Assembly (NCBI GenBank): GCA_030151105.1
Contig: JASLEN010000278.1
Location: 1 to 25,022, forward strand
Source: Dysgonomonas sp.
Lineage (GTDB): Bacteria; Bacteroidota; Bacteroidia; Bacteroidales; Dysgonomonadaceae
DNA: 25,022 bases
Direction of reading: 5' to 3'
Below, one piece after another: positions 9,542-17,571 of this stretch (its first letter is position 1; each line of letters opens with the position of its first letter). The position numbers and the translations under genes are program-made. A model generated the notes under the pieces. It saw only the letters and a program-made list of their open reading frames with translations, was not told where the DNA came from and did not search any database.

Positions 9542-11212
9542 ATGAAAAAATATAATATACTAGCAATTTTTTTGATTGGCCTCGTAGCTCTTCTTTCAAG
9601 CTGTCATTCTCCCGACGACTTGAAACCTGCGGCATCGAGAATTGGGATAAATAGTATAACAGCAAAGTTTCCCAACGCAGATGGTACTTTTTCAGGAGAG
9701 TTTAAAGGCTTTGCTAAAGAAGGAAGTGATGAGATTATTATAGAAATACCTTATTTCTTTCCAGAAAACAGCGACAATCAGGTGACATCTGATATGTTGA
9801 AGAAGATGAGAGTGAGTGCAGAACTTGCCGAAAATGCAACTATCTCACCAGCTATTCTCTTTATGGATATGAACGAAGATAATATCATCACAGTAAAAGA
9901 TCAAGTAGGAGATGTGAAAAACTATACAGTTCGTGCCAACGTGGTGAAGAGTAGAAATGCTTATGTGGAAGAGTTTAAAATTCCAGCATTGGGTATTAGT
10001 GGTGTTATTAATGATGCTACAAAAGAGATATCATTGGTCACTACTCTTGATCTTGGTGTAGAATTAGCATCTATCAAGCTGTCTCCTCATGCCACTGTAT
10101 CACCAGATCCTAGTGTAGAGGCACTTGATTATTCTAAAGATATACAGCTTACTATAACTGCTTATGATGGAGTTACTAAAAACGTATATACAGTAAAGAA
10201 ATCTATTCCCAACAAGGTGGAAAAGGGGATTCGAGATGGAAGTGCTAAGGTATTGTTTGAGAAACGTCTTGAGGCAGATTTAGGCATTACAACATTAGAT
10301 ATGACTGGTGGAATTGCCGTTTCTGGAGACTATATTGTTCTAAATACAAGAGGGCAAGCAAGCACATACATCAATGCAAAAACAGGAGAAAAAGCTGGTG
10401 CAATTAACCTTGGAGCCATAACAGGAAGTTTGACTAATTTCTACAACACAGCAGATGAAGATGGCAATATCTTGATCAATAATCTAGCAAATAATGCTGG
10501 AACGTTCAAGGTTTGGAAATTATCTTCTGTTACAGGTACGCCTGAGTTATTCATTGATTGGGCTGCATCGGGTACTCATGCAGTAGGTCGTAAGGTGTCT
10601 GTGAAGGGTAGCTTAAATACAAATGCGATTATTACGGCGCCACTTCATAATGTGGGTAATCAGTTTGCACGTTGGACTGTTGTTGATGGCAAACTAACTT
10701 CTCATACTCCTGAGTTAGTTACTATCACGGGATATGCATGGAGCAATACTAATGTTGATATTGTGGCAACATCAAGTACAGATGTGAAGAAAGATTATAT
10801 TGTAATTGGATACTCTGATAACCGTTTAGCTCGCATCAATGGCGAAACTAATGCGTTGGCAGATTATCTACAAGAAAATGATAAGAACTTCATTAGTAAT
10901 GCCGTTGACCATGTTCACTTCAATAATGGACAATATGTGGTTTATAATCACATAAATAGTTTCACATGGGGTGCTGCAGACCAAGTGTGGATGTTGAGTG
11001 CTGACAGATTCTCTGGCACAGCTTCATCTTCTGCCGTTTGGGCAAGTGATAAAAACAAATATGGTGCTAATGCTATAGGTTCAAAAGTAAATGGGAATGG
11101 TACAGGTGATGTTGTCTTCAAAGTGTCTGAAGATGGCTATTTCCTATACATGTACTTTATGTTCACCAATGGTTATGTTGTAGGAATACAGTTTGACTGT
11201 ATTGATATGTAA
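9542..11212 (+). CDS. DUF5018-type surface lipoprotein in SusE position
   Basis: The protein has 556 residues and a type II signal peptide (lipobox LLSSC, Cys21). The N-terminal ~220 residues look like two tandem immunoglobulin-like DUF5018 modules. Each ends in a YTV strand (VKNYTVRANVVKS and KNVYTVKKSIP), and the region includes the recurring SusE-like phrase FPENSDNQVT. The C-terminal ~330 residues (from about GIRDGSAKVL) look like a beta-propeller or other all-beta domain, with repeated hydrophobic strands separated by Gly/Asn turns. The position directly after SusD suggests a surface glycan-binding protein. The binding specificity cannot be read from sequence. No catalytic motif was recognised. 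The DUF5018 label is from remembered sequence features. Confidence 0.75.
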   Translation: MKKYNILAIFLIGLVALLSSCHSPDDLKPAASRIGINSITAKFPNADGTFSGEFKGFAKEGSDEIIIEIPYFFPENSDNQVTSDMLKKMRVSAELAENATISPAILFMDMNEDNIITVKDQVGDVKNYTVRANVVKSRNAYVEEFKIPALGISGVINDATKEISLVTTLDLGVELASIKLSPHATVSPDPSVEALDYSKDIQLTITAYDGVTKNVYTVKKSIPNKVEKGIRDGSAKVLFEKRLEADLGITTLDMTGGIAVSGDYIVLNTRGQASTYINAKTGEKAGAINLGAITGSLTNFYNTADEDGNILINNLANNAGTFKVWKLSSVTGTPELFIDWAASGTHAVGRKVSVKGSLNTNAIITAPLHNVGNQFARWTVVDGKLTSHTPELVTITGYAWSNTNVDIVATSSTDVKKDYIVIGYSDNRLARINGETNALADYLQENDKNFISNAVDHVHFNNGQYVVYNHINSFTWGAADQVWMLSADRFSGTASSSAVWASDKNKYGANAIGSKVNGNGTGDVVFKVSEDGYFLYMYFMFTNGYVVGIQFDCIDM

Positions 11213-11227
11213 TTCAAAACTAACAAC

Positions 11228-11254
11228 GAGAGTAGTCTCTTTGGGACTACTCTT
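11228..11254 (+). terminator. Intercistronic hairpin after the SusCDE-type genes
   Basis: A 9-bp perfect stem (11229-11237 with 11245-11253) closes around a short loop, with extra wobble pairs inside and outside. It lies in the 59-bp gap between the DUF5018-type gene and GHL10-like A. Only three T residues follow, then a run of A, so it is a weak intrinsic terminator at best. It may instead stabilise or attenuate the message so that SusC/D mRNA is more abundant than enzyme mRNA. Confidence 0.6.
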
Positions 11255-11271
11255 TAAAAAAAAATTCAGAT

Positions 11272-12663
11272 ATGAAAAACAATATCAAAAATATAACGAT
11301 AATTCTACTCTTCATTTTTGTATTTCTACCATTCAGCACCTCGTGTACAGATGATGGAACAGGACAAACATGGGAGTTTGCGGATGAAGATGATGGCGAA
11401 AAAGGAGAAGCAAAGCCTCGTATCGTTTGGATAGATGCAGCAGCTAATTTTCCTGATTTTGCTAATAGTAAAGAAAATATCAAACGTGATTTGCAAAAAG
11501 CTGTTGATGCAGGCTTTACGGGTATAGTTGTGGATGTGAGACCCACTATGGGAGATGTATTATTTAAAACCAATCACGTAGATCAAGTGAAATGGTTAGG
11601 AGCTTGGCTTCCTAATGGTTTTTCGAAAGTAGAGCGTACTGCAACATGGGACTATCTAGGAGCTTTTATTGAGATAGGACATGAACTAGGTTTGAAGGTA
11701 TATGCAGGAATCAACACATTTACAGCAGGCAATAAGAATTCTTTAGGAACCTCAGGTTTACTTTATCGTGATGCATCTAAAAAAGAGTGGGCTACATCTA
11801 TTCTTACCAAAGACAAAGGCATAGTAAATACCTTGGATACTGAAGAAACAAGTACTAAGTTTTTCAATCCTGTGCACGAAGATGTACAAGAGTTTATGCT
11901 GAAATTGGTAGAGGATCTAGCTGCTTACAAAGATTTGGATGGAATCTTCTTAGATCGTGGTCGTTTTGACGAATTGAGAAGTGACTTCTCTGATTATACG
12001 AAAACTAAATTCGAAAAGTTTTTAGGGCAAAATGTGAAAAACTTTCCCAACGATGTTGTCACTCCAGATATGTTGACAGGTGGATTGCCTACAGAACTAC
12101 CAATACACTTCAAAAAATGGTTAGAATTTAGAGCAAAGACGATTCATGACTTTATGGAAAAAGCTCAAAAGAGAGCTAAAGCAAAGAATCCAGAAGTTCA
12201 ATTTGGAGTGTATGTAGGTGCATGGTATGGTACTTATTATGAAGTAGGTGTAAACTGGGCAAGTAAGAAACATAATACAGCTCAAGCACATCCAAAGTGG
12301 GCATCAGCAGACTATAGTAAATATGGCTATGCAGAGTTTATGGACTTGATGCTGATAGGGGCTTATGCTTCACCAGATGCTATCAGAGGTAGTAATGACT
12401 GGACTGTACAAGGTTTTTGCAAAAATGCGATGACTCGCATCAAGGGTGATGCCATTGTTATTGGAGGTCCTGATATTGGAAATGGTAAATGGGCTACAGA
12501 AGCGGACGCTGTTGTTAATAATGCAATCACCGAAAGTGTAGATGCTGCTATCAACTCTTGCGATGGATATTTCCTTTTTGACATGATTCATCTAAAGAAA
12601 AAAGACCAATGGCAATATGTGAAAGCTGGAATTGATGGCTATCTAGAGAGCACCCAGAAATAA
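11272..12663 (+). CDS. GHL10-like putative glycoside hydrolase A (lipoprotein)
   Basis: The protein has 463 residues with a lipoprotein signal (FSTSC, Cys25). It appears to be a TIM barrel of the GHL10/family-10-like type: RIVWIDAAANF at the first strand (50-60), GFTGIVVDVRPTMG (81-94), LKVYAGINTF (141-150), FFNP (197-200), LDGIFLDRGRFD (222-233) and VYVGAWYGTYYEVGVNWASK (313-332). The Asp228 of LDR is the best catalytic candidate, by analogy with the DGIxxDD strand of GHL10 proteins. It is paralogous to proteins B and C downstream but is the most diverged, especially after residue 330, where it lacks their YDPSKD repeat. It is the last gene before the strong terminator. The substrate is unknown. 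Confidence 0.75.
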   Translation: MKNNIKNITIILLFIFVFLPFSTSCTDDGTGQTWEFADEDDGEKGEAKPRIVWIDAAANFPDFANSKENIKRDLQKAVDAGFTGIVVDVRPTMGDVLFKTNHVDQVKWLGAWLPNGFSKVERTATWDYLGAFIEIGHELGLKVYAGINTFTAGNKNSLGTSGLLYRDASKKEWATSILTKDKGIVNTLDTEETSTKFFNPVHEDVQEFMLKLVEDLAAYKDLDGIFLDRGRFDELRSDFSDYTKTKFEKFLGQNVKNFPNDVVTPDMLTGGLPTELPIHFKKWLEFRAKTIHDFMEKAQKRAKAKNPEVQFGVYVGAWYGTYYEVGVNWASKKHNTAQAHPKWASADYSKYGYAEFMDLMLIGAYASPDAIRGSNDWTVQGFCKNAMTRIKGDAIVIGGPDIGNGKWATEADAVVNNAITESVDAAINSCDGYFLFDMIHLKKKDQWQYVKAGIDGYLESTQK

Positions 12664-12684
12664 TAATCCTTATTCTTATATTAT

Positions 12685-12730
12685 ACCTTGTTGAGGTAGT
12701 CAATTTAGTGTATCTCAACAAGGTTTTTTT
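12685..12730 (+). terminator. Strong intrinsic terminator inside the PUL
   Basis: A 14-bp stem (12685-12698 paired with 12711-12724, one G-T wobble) with a 12-nt loop is followed by T7 (12724-12730). It lies in the 92-bp gap after GHL10-like A. This is a textbook rho-independent terminator. No TAnnTTTG promoter is visible between it and the next gene at 12756, so the downstream genes either rely on read-through or use a promoter I do not recognise. Confidence 0.88.
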
Positions 12731-12755
12731 AGAATACAAAAGATAAATACCTCCC

Positions 12756-14186
12756 ATGAAAACCAAAATTTGTTTATCACTTCTCTTACTTTTAGGTGGA
12801 TTATTCCCGCTTAAAGCAAAGATTATATTGCCTGCTTTCTTTTCTAGCAATATGGTTTTACAACAACAATCCTCTAATAGAATCTGGGGAAAAGCTAAAC
12901 CCAACGTCACAATAAAGTTTTCCACCTCATGGGATAATAGAACATACACTACAAAGTCCACACCTGATGGACACTTTCAATTTACTTTCGACACTCCTAG
13001 TGCAGGAGGTACGCACACTCTGGAGTTGACAGACGGTGAAAAACTGACATTAGAAAATATACTTATTGGAGAAGTTTGGATTTGTTCGGGACAATCAAAC
13101 ATGGAAATGCCTCTTAAAGGATTTAGAGGACAGCCTATTCAAAACTCTCAACAAAAGATAATAGAGGCTTCATCCAAACAAGATTTACGTCTCTTTACTG
13201 TAGAAAGAGCATTCAACACCAGTCCTCAATGGGATGTAAATGGTGCTTGGGTGCAATCTACATCCGAGACAGCAAGAGAATTTAGTGCAACAGCCTACTA
13301 CTTTGGCGATATGTTGCAAAAGAAATTAGATATACCAGTTGGCTTGATTCATACTTCATGGAGTGCTTCCAAAATAGAAACATGGATGAACAAAGAGACA
13401 TTGAGCCATTTTGAAGATATAGATCTCAGTGTTCTTACTAATACAGAGTTTGAGTATCCTGCGGGAACTCCCACTATTCTTTATAATGCAATGATTCATC
13501 CTCTAATAGGACTTAGTTTTAGAGGGGTTATCTGGTATCAAGGAGAATCAAATAGCAGTAATCCAGAACAATATAAAAAGTTGTTTGCTAGTTGGGTAAA
13601 TCAATGGAGAACAGAGACCAATAAGCCTAATCTCCCTATTTACTATACTCAAATAGCCCCTTATCAATCATCAAATAAGGAAGAAGTCAATCTCCCTCTT
13701 TTTCGAGAGGCTCAGCTAGAGAGTATGAGCGAAATAGAAAATGTGGGAATGGCGGTTACAACTGACCTTGGGCATGAATTTTTTATTCATCCTCCTTTGA
13801 AACAACAAGTAGGTGAACGTTTAGCTTATTGGGCTCTTTCAGATACTTATAATATAAAAGGCATAAGCTATATTGCGCCAACATTCAAGAGCTTGAAAGT
13901 GATAGAAGATAATAAAGTTGAGGTTTTTTTCAACGATGCAGAAGAGGGTTTGACTCCAGAGAATGCAGATGTAATTGGATTTGAGTTGGCAGGTACAGAT
14001 GGAATTTTTTATCCTGCACAAGCGCAAATTATTAATGGTTCGGCACGTGTGAAGGTGTGGCACGATGAGATAGAGCAGCCTAGAGAAATACGCTATTGTT
14101 TTAGGAATTATGCAGAAGGAAACCTCTATAATAACTTTGGTTTGCCAATTGTAGCCTTCCGAGCAAAAGTGGAGTTAGATCAATAA
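12756..14186 (+). CDS. Sialate O-acetylesterase-like SGNH hydrolase
   Basis: The protein has 476 residues and an N-terminal signal peptide ending near LKAK (residues 18-22). It begins with the typical LPAFFSSNMVLQQ strand, followed by a small beta domain. The SASA-type catalytic domain has CSGQSNMEMPL (110-120, nucleophile Ser114), GLIHTSWSASKIETWM and GVIWYQGESN (257-266). These are hallmarks of family members that remove O-acetyl groups from sialic acids and other sugars in the periplasm. The His motif reads FIHPPLKQQVGERLAYWA (His345), whereas most relatives have DIHP; the Asp before Ile is Phe343 here. It starts 25 bp after the terminator T-run and lies 29 bp before GHL10-like B. The true substrate could be any acetylated sugar. 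Confidence 0.88.
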   Translation: MKTKICLSLLLLLGGLFPLKAKIILPAFFSSNMVLQQQSSNRIWGKAKPNVTIKFSTSWDNRTYTTKSTPDGHFQFTFDTPSAGGTHTLELTDGEKLTLENILIGEVWICSGQSNMEMPLKGFRGQPIQNSQQKIIEASSKQDLRLFTVERAFNTSPQWDVNGAWVQSTSETAREFSATAYYFGDMLQKKLDIPVGLIHTSWSASKIETWMNKETLSHFEDIDLSVLTNTEFEYPAGTPTILYNAMIHPLIGLSFRGVIWYQGESNSSNPEQYKKLFASWVNQWRTETNKPNLPIYYTQIAPYQSSNKEEVNLPLFREAQLESMSEIENVGMAVTTDLGHEFFIHPPLKQQVGERLAYWALSDTYNIKGISYIAPTFKSLKVIEDNKVEVFFNDAEEGLTPENADVIGFELAGTDGIFYPAQAQIINGSARVKVWHDEIEQPREIRYCFRNYAEGNLYNNFGLPIVAFRAKVELDQ

Positions 14187-14215
14187 AATCAATCAAACAA
14201 TAATAAAAATAAACG

Positions 14216-15550
14216 ATGAAAATCAGATTTGCATCCTTGGCTTTTGTATTAAGCCTTATTCTGTTGGTAGCTTGTGGAGCTAAGACTGAAGTGAAAAATG
14301 AAAACAAAAAAGTAGCTCTTATGTGGTTCGATGCCGAAGCCAATTTTGAGCGTTTTAGTCACAAGGATTCTATTGACTATTATTTGAAAAAAGTAGCAGA
14401 CCTCGGATTCACTCATGCCGTGGTAGATATTATTCCTATTGTTGGAGAAACTCTTTATGATAGTGATTATGCACCTCGTTTACGTGTAGGTAACAATGGC
14501 TATGAACGTAAAGATTTTGATTTTCTAGGTTATTTTATCGAAAAAGGACATGAGTATGGAATGGAAGTGCATGCGTCGATGAACGTATTTTGTGCAGGAC
14601 ATAATTACTTTGACAAAGGTTTAGTCTATGATTCGCATCCAGAATGGGCTTCAATGGTTTATACTCCAGACAAGGGAATTGTGCCTATCACTGCACAAAA
14701 ACACAAATACTCAGCGATGGTAAATCCTATTCATCCTACGTTTAGAACTCATATTCTTAATGTTATCAAAGAAGTAGTAACTAAATATCCAGCAATAGAC
14801 GGACTAATCTTGGATCGTGTGCGCTATGATGGAATTGAGGCAGACTTTTCCGATTTATCTAGAGCTGAATTTGAAAAGTATCTAGGAGAAGAGGTAGAGA
14901 AATTTCCAGAAGACATCTTCGAATGGGTTAAAGATGCAGACAATAAGGCTAAACGTGTGAATGGAAAACACTTTAACAAATGGATAGAGTGGCGTACAAA
15001 AAACATATATGACTTTATGGTAGAGGCAAAAACTGAAATGAAATCAGCTAATAAGAACGCTTCTTTCGGAACATATACAGGTGCTTGGTATCCTTCTTAC
15101 TATGAGGTTGGTGTAAATTTTGCAAGCAAGGATTATGATCCAAGCAAGGATTATGATTGGGCAACTCCAGAGTATAAAAACTATGGTTATGCAGAAGTAT
15201 TAGATCTTTATACAACAGGAAACTATTACACAGATGTGACTATGGAAGATTATCAAAAACATGGCAAAACTGTGTGGAACGAAACTGATAGCGAAGCTCA
15301 AAGTGGTACATGGTATTGTGTGGAAGGGTCGAATGAAAAATTGACAAATGTATTGAAACTAAAAGATTTTAGTGGAGGGATTCTAGGTGATCAATTCTAC
15401 GAAAAGCCAGACGATTTGCGTCGTTCTATCGAAATGAATTTGCAAACATCAGGAGGAGTTATGATCTTTGATATTGTGCACATTATTGCCAAAGATATGT
15501 GGAAAGAAGTAGAAGAAGGTATGCGTAATGGCGGGATGATAGAAAAGTAA
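14216..15550 (+). CDS. GHL10-like putative glycoside hydrolase B (lipoprotein)
   Basis: The protein has 444 residues with a lipoprotein signal (LLVAC, Cys20). It has the same TIM-barrel-like block order as A and C: VALMWFDAEANF (33-44), GFTHAVVDIIPIVG (64-77), MEVHASMNVF (116-125), NPIHP (170-174), IDGLILDRVRYD (194-205, Asp200 the best catalytic candidate) and YTGAWYPSYYEVGVNFASK (287-305). A six-residue repeat SKDYDP/SKDYDW follows (304-315), then WATPEYKNYGYAE. It is closer to C than to A. It ends in VMIFDIVHI, shared with C. The SGNH esterase starts only 4 bp after its stop, so the pair is probably translationally linked. The linkage cleaved is unknown. Confidence 0.75.
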   Translation: MKIRFASLAFVLSLILLVACGAKTEVKNENKKVALMWFDAEANFERFSHKDSIDYYLKKVADLGFTHAVVDIIPIVGETLYDSDYAPRLRVGNNGYERKDFDFLGYFIEKGHEYGMEVHASMNVFCAGHNYFDKGLVYDSHPEWASMVYTPDKGIVPITAQKHKYSAMVNPIHPTFRTHILNVIKEVVTKYPAIDGLILDRVRYDGIEADFSDLSRAEFEKYLGEEVEKFPEDIFEWVKDADNKAKRVNGKHFNKWIEWRTKNIYDFMVEAKTEMKSANKNASFGTYTGAWYPSYYEVGVNFASKDYDPSKDYDWATPEYKNYGYAEVLDLYTTGNYYTDVTMEDYQKHGKTVWNETDSEAQSGTWYCVEGSNEKLTNVLKLKDFSGGILGDQFYEKPDDLRRSIEMNLQTSGGVMIFDIVHIIAKDMWKEVEEGMRNGGMIEK

Positions 15551-15554
15551 AATT

Positions 15555-16241
15555 ATGAGAAAGTTTAGCTTCATATTGATTTTTAGTTTCTGTAGCCTAT
15601 TTTATTTACAAGGTTTTGCTCAAGTGGACTCTGTATATCACAGAGCCCCCACTTGGACAAAAACAATGCAGAAGTTTGCAGAGTTGGATAAGAATACCAA
15701 ACTAGACAAGGAAAATCTTGTGCTGTTTATTGGTAGTTCTTCATTTACCCGTTGGGATAATATCGAAAAGTATTTTCCAGAAAGTAATGTACTCAACAGG
15801 GGCTTTGGTGGTTCTCATGCCTCAGATCTTATATATTATGCTGAGCAAATCATTTTTCCTTATCTGCCATCGCAAATAGTGATTTATGAAGGCGATAATG
15901 ATATTGGCTCAGGGATGTCTGTGGAAGACTATCTGGTGGATGTGAAAGCACTTATTCGTATGATCGAGATTAGGATTCCTGGTGTGCCTATAGTGGTATT
16001 ATCAACCAAGAGTTGTCCACGAAGAGATAAGAGCCGCCAGTATTATGAGGAGTCTAATGCCAAAATGTATGAGTATGCTATGACTAAGCCGCACATCACC
16101 TATGTTGATGTATATTCTCTTCTTTTGGATAGAATGGGTAACTATCGTACCGAACTATTCGCTGAAGATATGTTACATATCAATGCTGAAGCATATAAAT
16201 TGTGGGCTGATAGATTGCGTCCGCATTTATTGAAAAAATAA
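15555..16241 (+). CDS. SGNH/GDSL-family esterase, exported
   Basis: The protein has 228 residues with a signal peptide ending near GFAQ (residue 23). It is a compact SGNH hydrolase: block I LFIGSSSFTRW (57-67, Ser62 in the GDS position), block II NRGFGGSHASD (81-91), block III YEGDNDI (111-117, Asn115 the N of SGNH), and block V EDMLHIN (204-210, Asp205 and His208). All four catalytic blocks are intact. Such proteins in PULs are usually carbohydrate deacetylases. It begins 4 bp after GHL10-like B, so it is the partner esterase of B by position. The acyl group and sugar are not predictable from sequence. Confidence 0.9.
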   Translation: MRKFSFILIFSFCSLFYLQGFAQVDSVYHRAPTWTKTMQKFAELDKNTKLDKENLVLFIGSSSFTRWDNIEKYFPESNVLNRGFGGSHASDLIYYAEQIIFPYLPSQIVIYEGDNDIGSGMSVEDYLVDVKALIRMIEIRIPGVPIVVLSTKSCPRRDKSRQYYEESNAKMYEYAMTKPHITYVDVYSLLLDRMGNYRTELFAEDMLHINAEAYKLWADRLRPHLLKK

Positions 16242-16273
16242 TTTAAAATTCTAATATCAATATTCTTACAACC

Positions 16274-17560
16274 ATGAAAAAATATATATTCCTATTCCTT
16301 CTCTTTGTTGCCAGTATTGGCATCTTAAAGGCAGAAGACAAATCGAAGTTGATGTGGCTAGATTTATCTGCCAACTATGCTCGTTTTAGCGACCCAGATT
16401 CAATTAACTATTATGTTGAAAAATGTCATAGTATAGGTATTACACATCTAGTGCTCGATCTCAAAGGAACAACAGGTATGGTGGCTTATCCAAGCAAGAT
16501 AGCCACACAAAAAAAAACTTGGAAGGGGCACGATAGACCTGACTTCGACTTTGTAAATACTTTTCTAGACGCAGCTCATAGTCGTGATATGAAAGTGTTT
16601 GCATCATTCAATATTTTTGTTGACGGTCATGGATATTTTCGCATTGGCGAAGTGTACGAAAAACATAAGGCATGGCAGTCGTACAACTACATTCCAGGAA
16701 AAGGAATAGTAGGAACAGTTGATATCGAAAATAAGGCAACAGCTTTCTTAAATCCTGCATTGAAAGAGGTTCAAGATTATGAAATCTCTATCTTGAAAGA
16801 GGCCGTTTCTATGTATAAGTTAGATGGAGTGATGCTAGATCGTACTAGATATGACAATATTCAATCCGATTTCTCTCCAGCATCGAAAAAAATGTTCGAA
16901 AAATATATTGGCAAAAAAGTTAAACGCTTTCCAGAAGATATTTACGAATGGGTAGAAAACGAAGATGGCACATACAAAAGAAAAGAAGGAGAATTCTTCA
17001 AAAAGTGGATAGAGTGGAGAGCATCTGTTATCTACTATTTTATCAAAAATACTCGTGCGGCTATCAAGTCTGTCAATTCGGATTGTACTCTAGCTGCTTA
17101 TACTGGTGCTTGGTATCCATCTTATTACGAGGTGGGGGTGAATTTTGCAAGTAAAAACTACGATCCGAGTAAAGACTTTGATTGGGCAACTCCAGAATAT
17201 AAAAACTATGCATATGCTGAACTTCTTGATTTTTATACCAATGGAAACTACTATTGGAATGTAACAATTGAAGAATATTACAAATCATCAGGTAAGCATA
17301 AGAACGAGACAGATAGTGAGTTCTCTACGGGCGAGCACCTTTCGGTGGAAGGTGGTAATAGATTGACAAGAAGACTACTTGGTAATGATCTGAAATTTAG
17401 TGGAGGCCTATATGTGTCAGATTACAAGGATGATGCAGAGCAATTTAAAAAAGCCGTGAAAATGAATCTTAAAGAGTCTAACGGAGTAATGATTTTTGAT
17501 ATTGTTCATATCATTAATAAGAATTGGTGGAATGCCTTAGGCGAAGCCTTAAATGAATAA
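16274..17560 (+). CDS. GHL10-like putative glycoside hydrolase C (periplasmic)
   Basis: The protein has 428 residues. Unlike A and B it has a plain Sec signal peptide (cleavage near ILKA|ED, residue 20) and no lipobox cysteine, which predicts a soluble periplasmic protein. Core blocks are KLMWLDLSANY (25-35), GITHLVLDLKG (55-65), MKVFASFNIF (106-115), FLNP (158-161), LDGVMLDRTRYD (183-194, Asp189 the best catalytic candidate) and AYTGAWYPSYYEVGVNFASK (275-294). The repeat SKNYDP/SKDFDW and WATPEYKNYAYAE follow. The C-terminal GVMIFDIVHIINK matches B. It lies between two SGNH esterases, 11 bp from the second. The substrate is unknown. Confidence 0.75.
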   Translation: MKKYIFLFLLFVASIGILKAEDKSKLMWLDLSANYARFSDPDSINYYVEKCHSIGITHLVLDLKGTTGMVAYPSKIATQKKTWKGHDRPDFDFVNTFLDAAHSRDMKVFASFNIFVDGHGYFRIGEVYEKHKAWQSYNYIPGKGIVGTVDIENKATAFLNPALKEVQDYEISILKEAVSMYKLDGVMLDRTRYDNIQSDFSPASKKMFEKYIGKKVKRFPEDIYEWVENEDGTYKRKEGEFFKKWIEWRASVIYYFIKNTRAAIKSVNSDCTLAAYTGAWYPSYYEVGVNFASKNYDPSKDFDWATPEYKNYAYAELLDFYTNGNYYWNVTIEEYYKSSGKHKNETDSEFSTGEHLSVEGGNRLTRRLLGNDLKFSGGLYVSDYKDDAEQFKKAVKMNLKESNGVMIFDIVHIINKNWWNALGEALNE

Positions 17561-17571
17561 AAGTTGTTGTT

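Noticed and set aside
11247..11573. 108-aa minus-strand frame near the start of GHL10-like A
   Set aside because: It is antisense to a signal peptide and first strands of a real gene, and its low-complexity sequence reflects that.
12551..12961. 136-aa minus-strand frame across the terminator and gene boundary
   Set aside because: It overlaps the ends of two real genes and the terminator stem, and has no recognisable domain.
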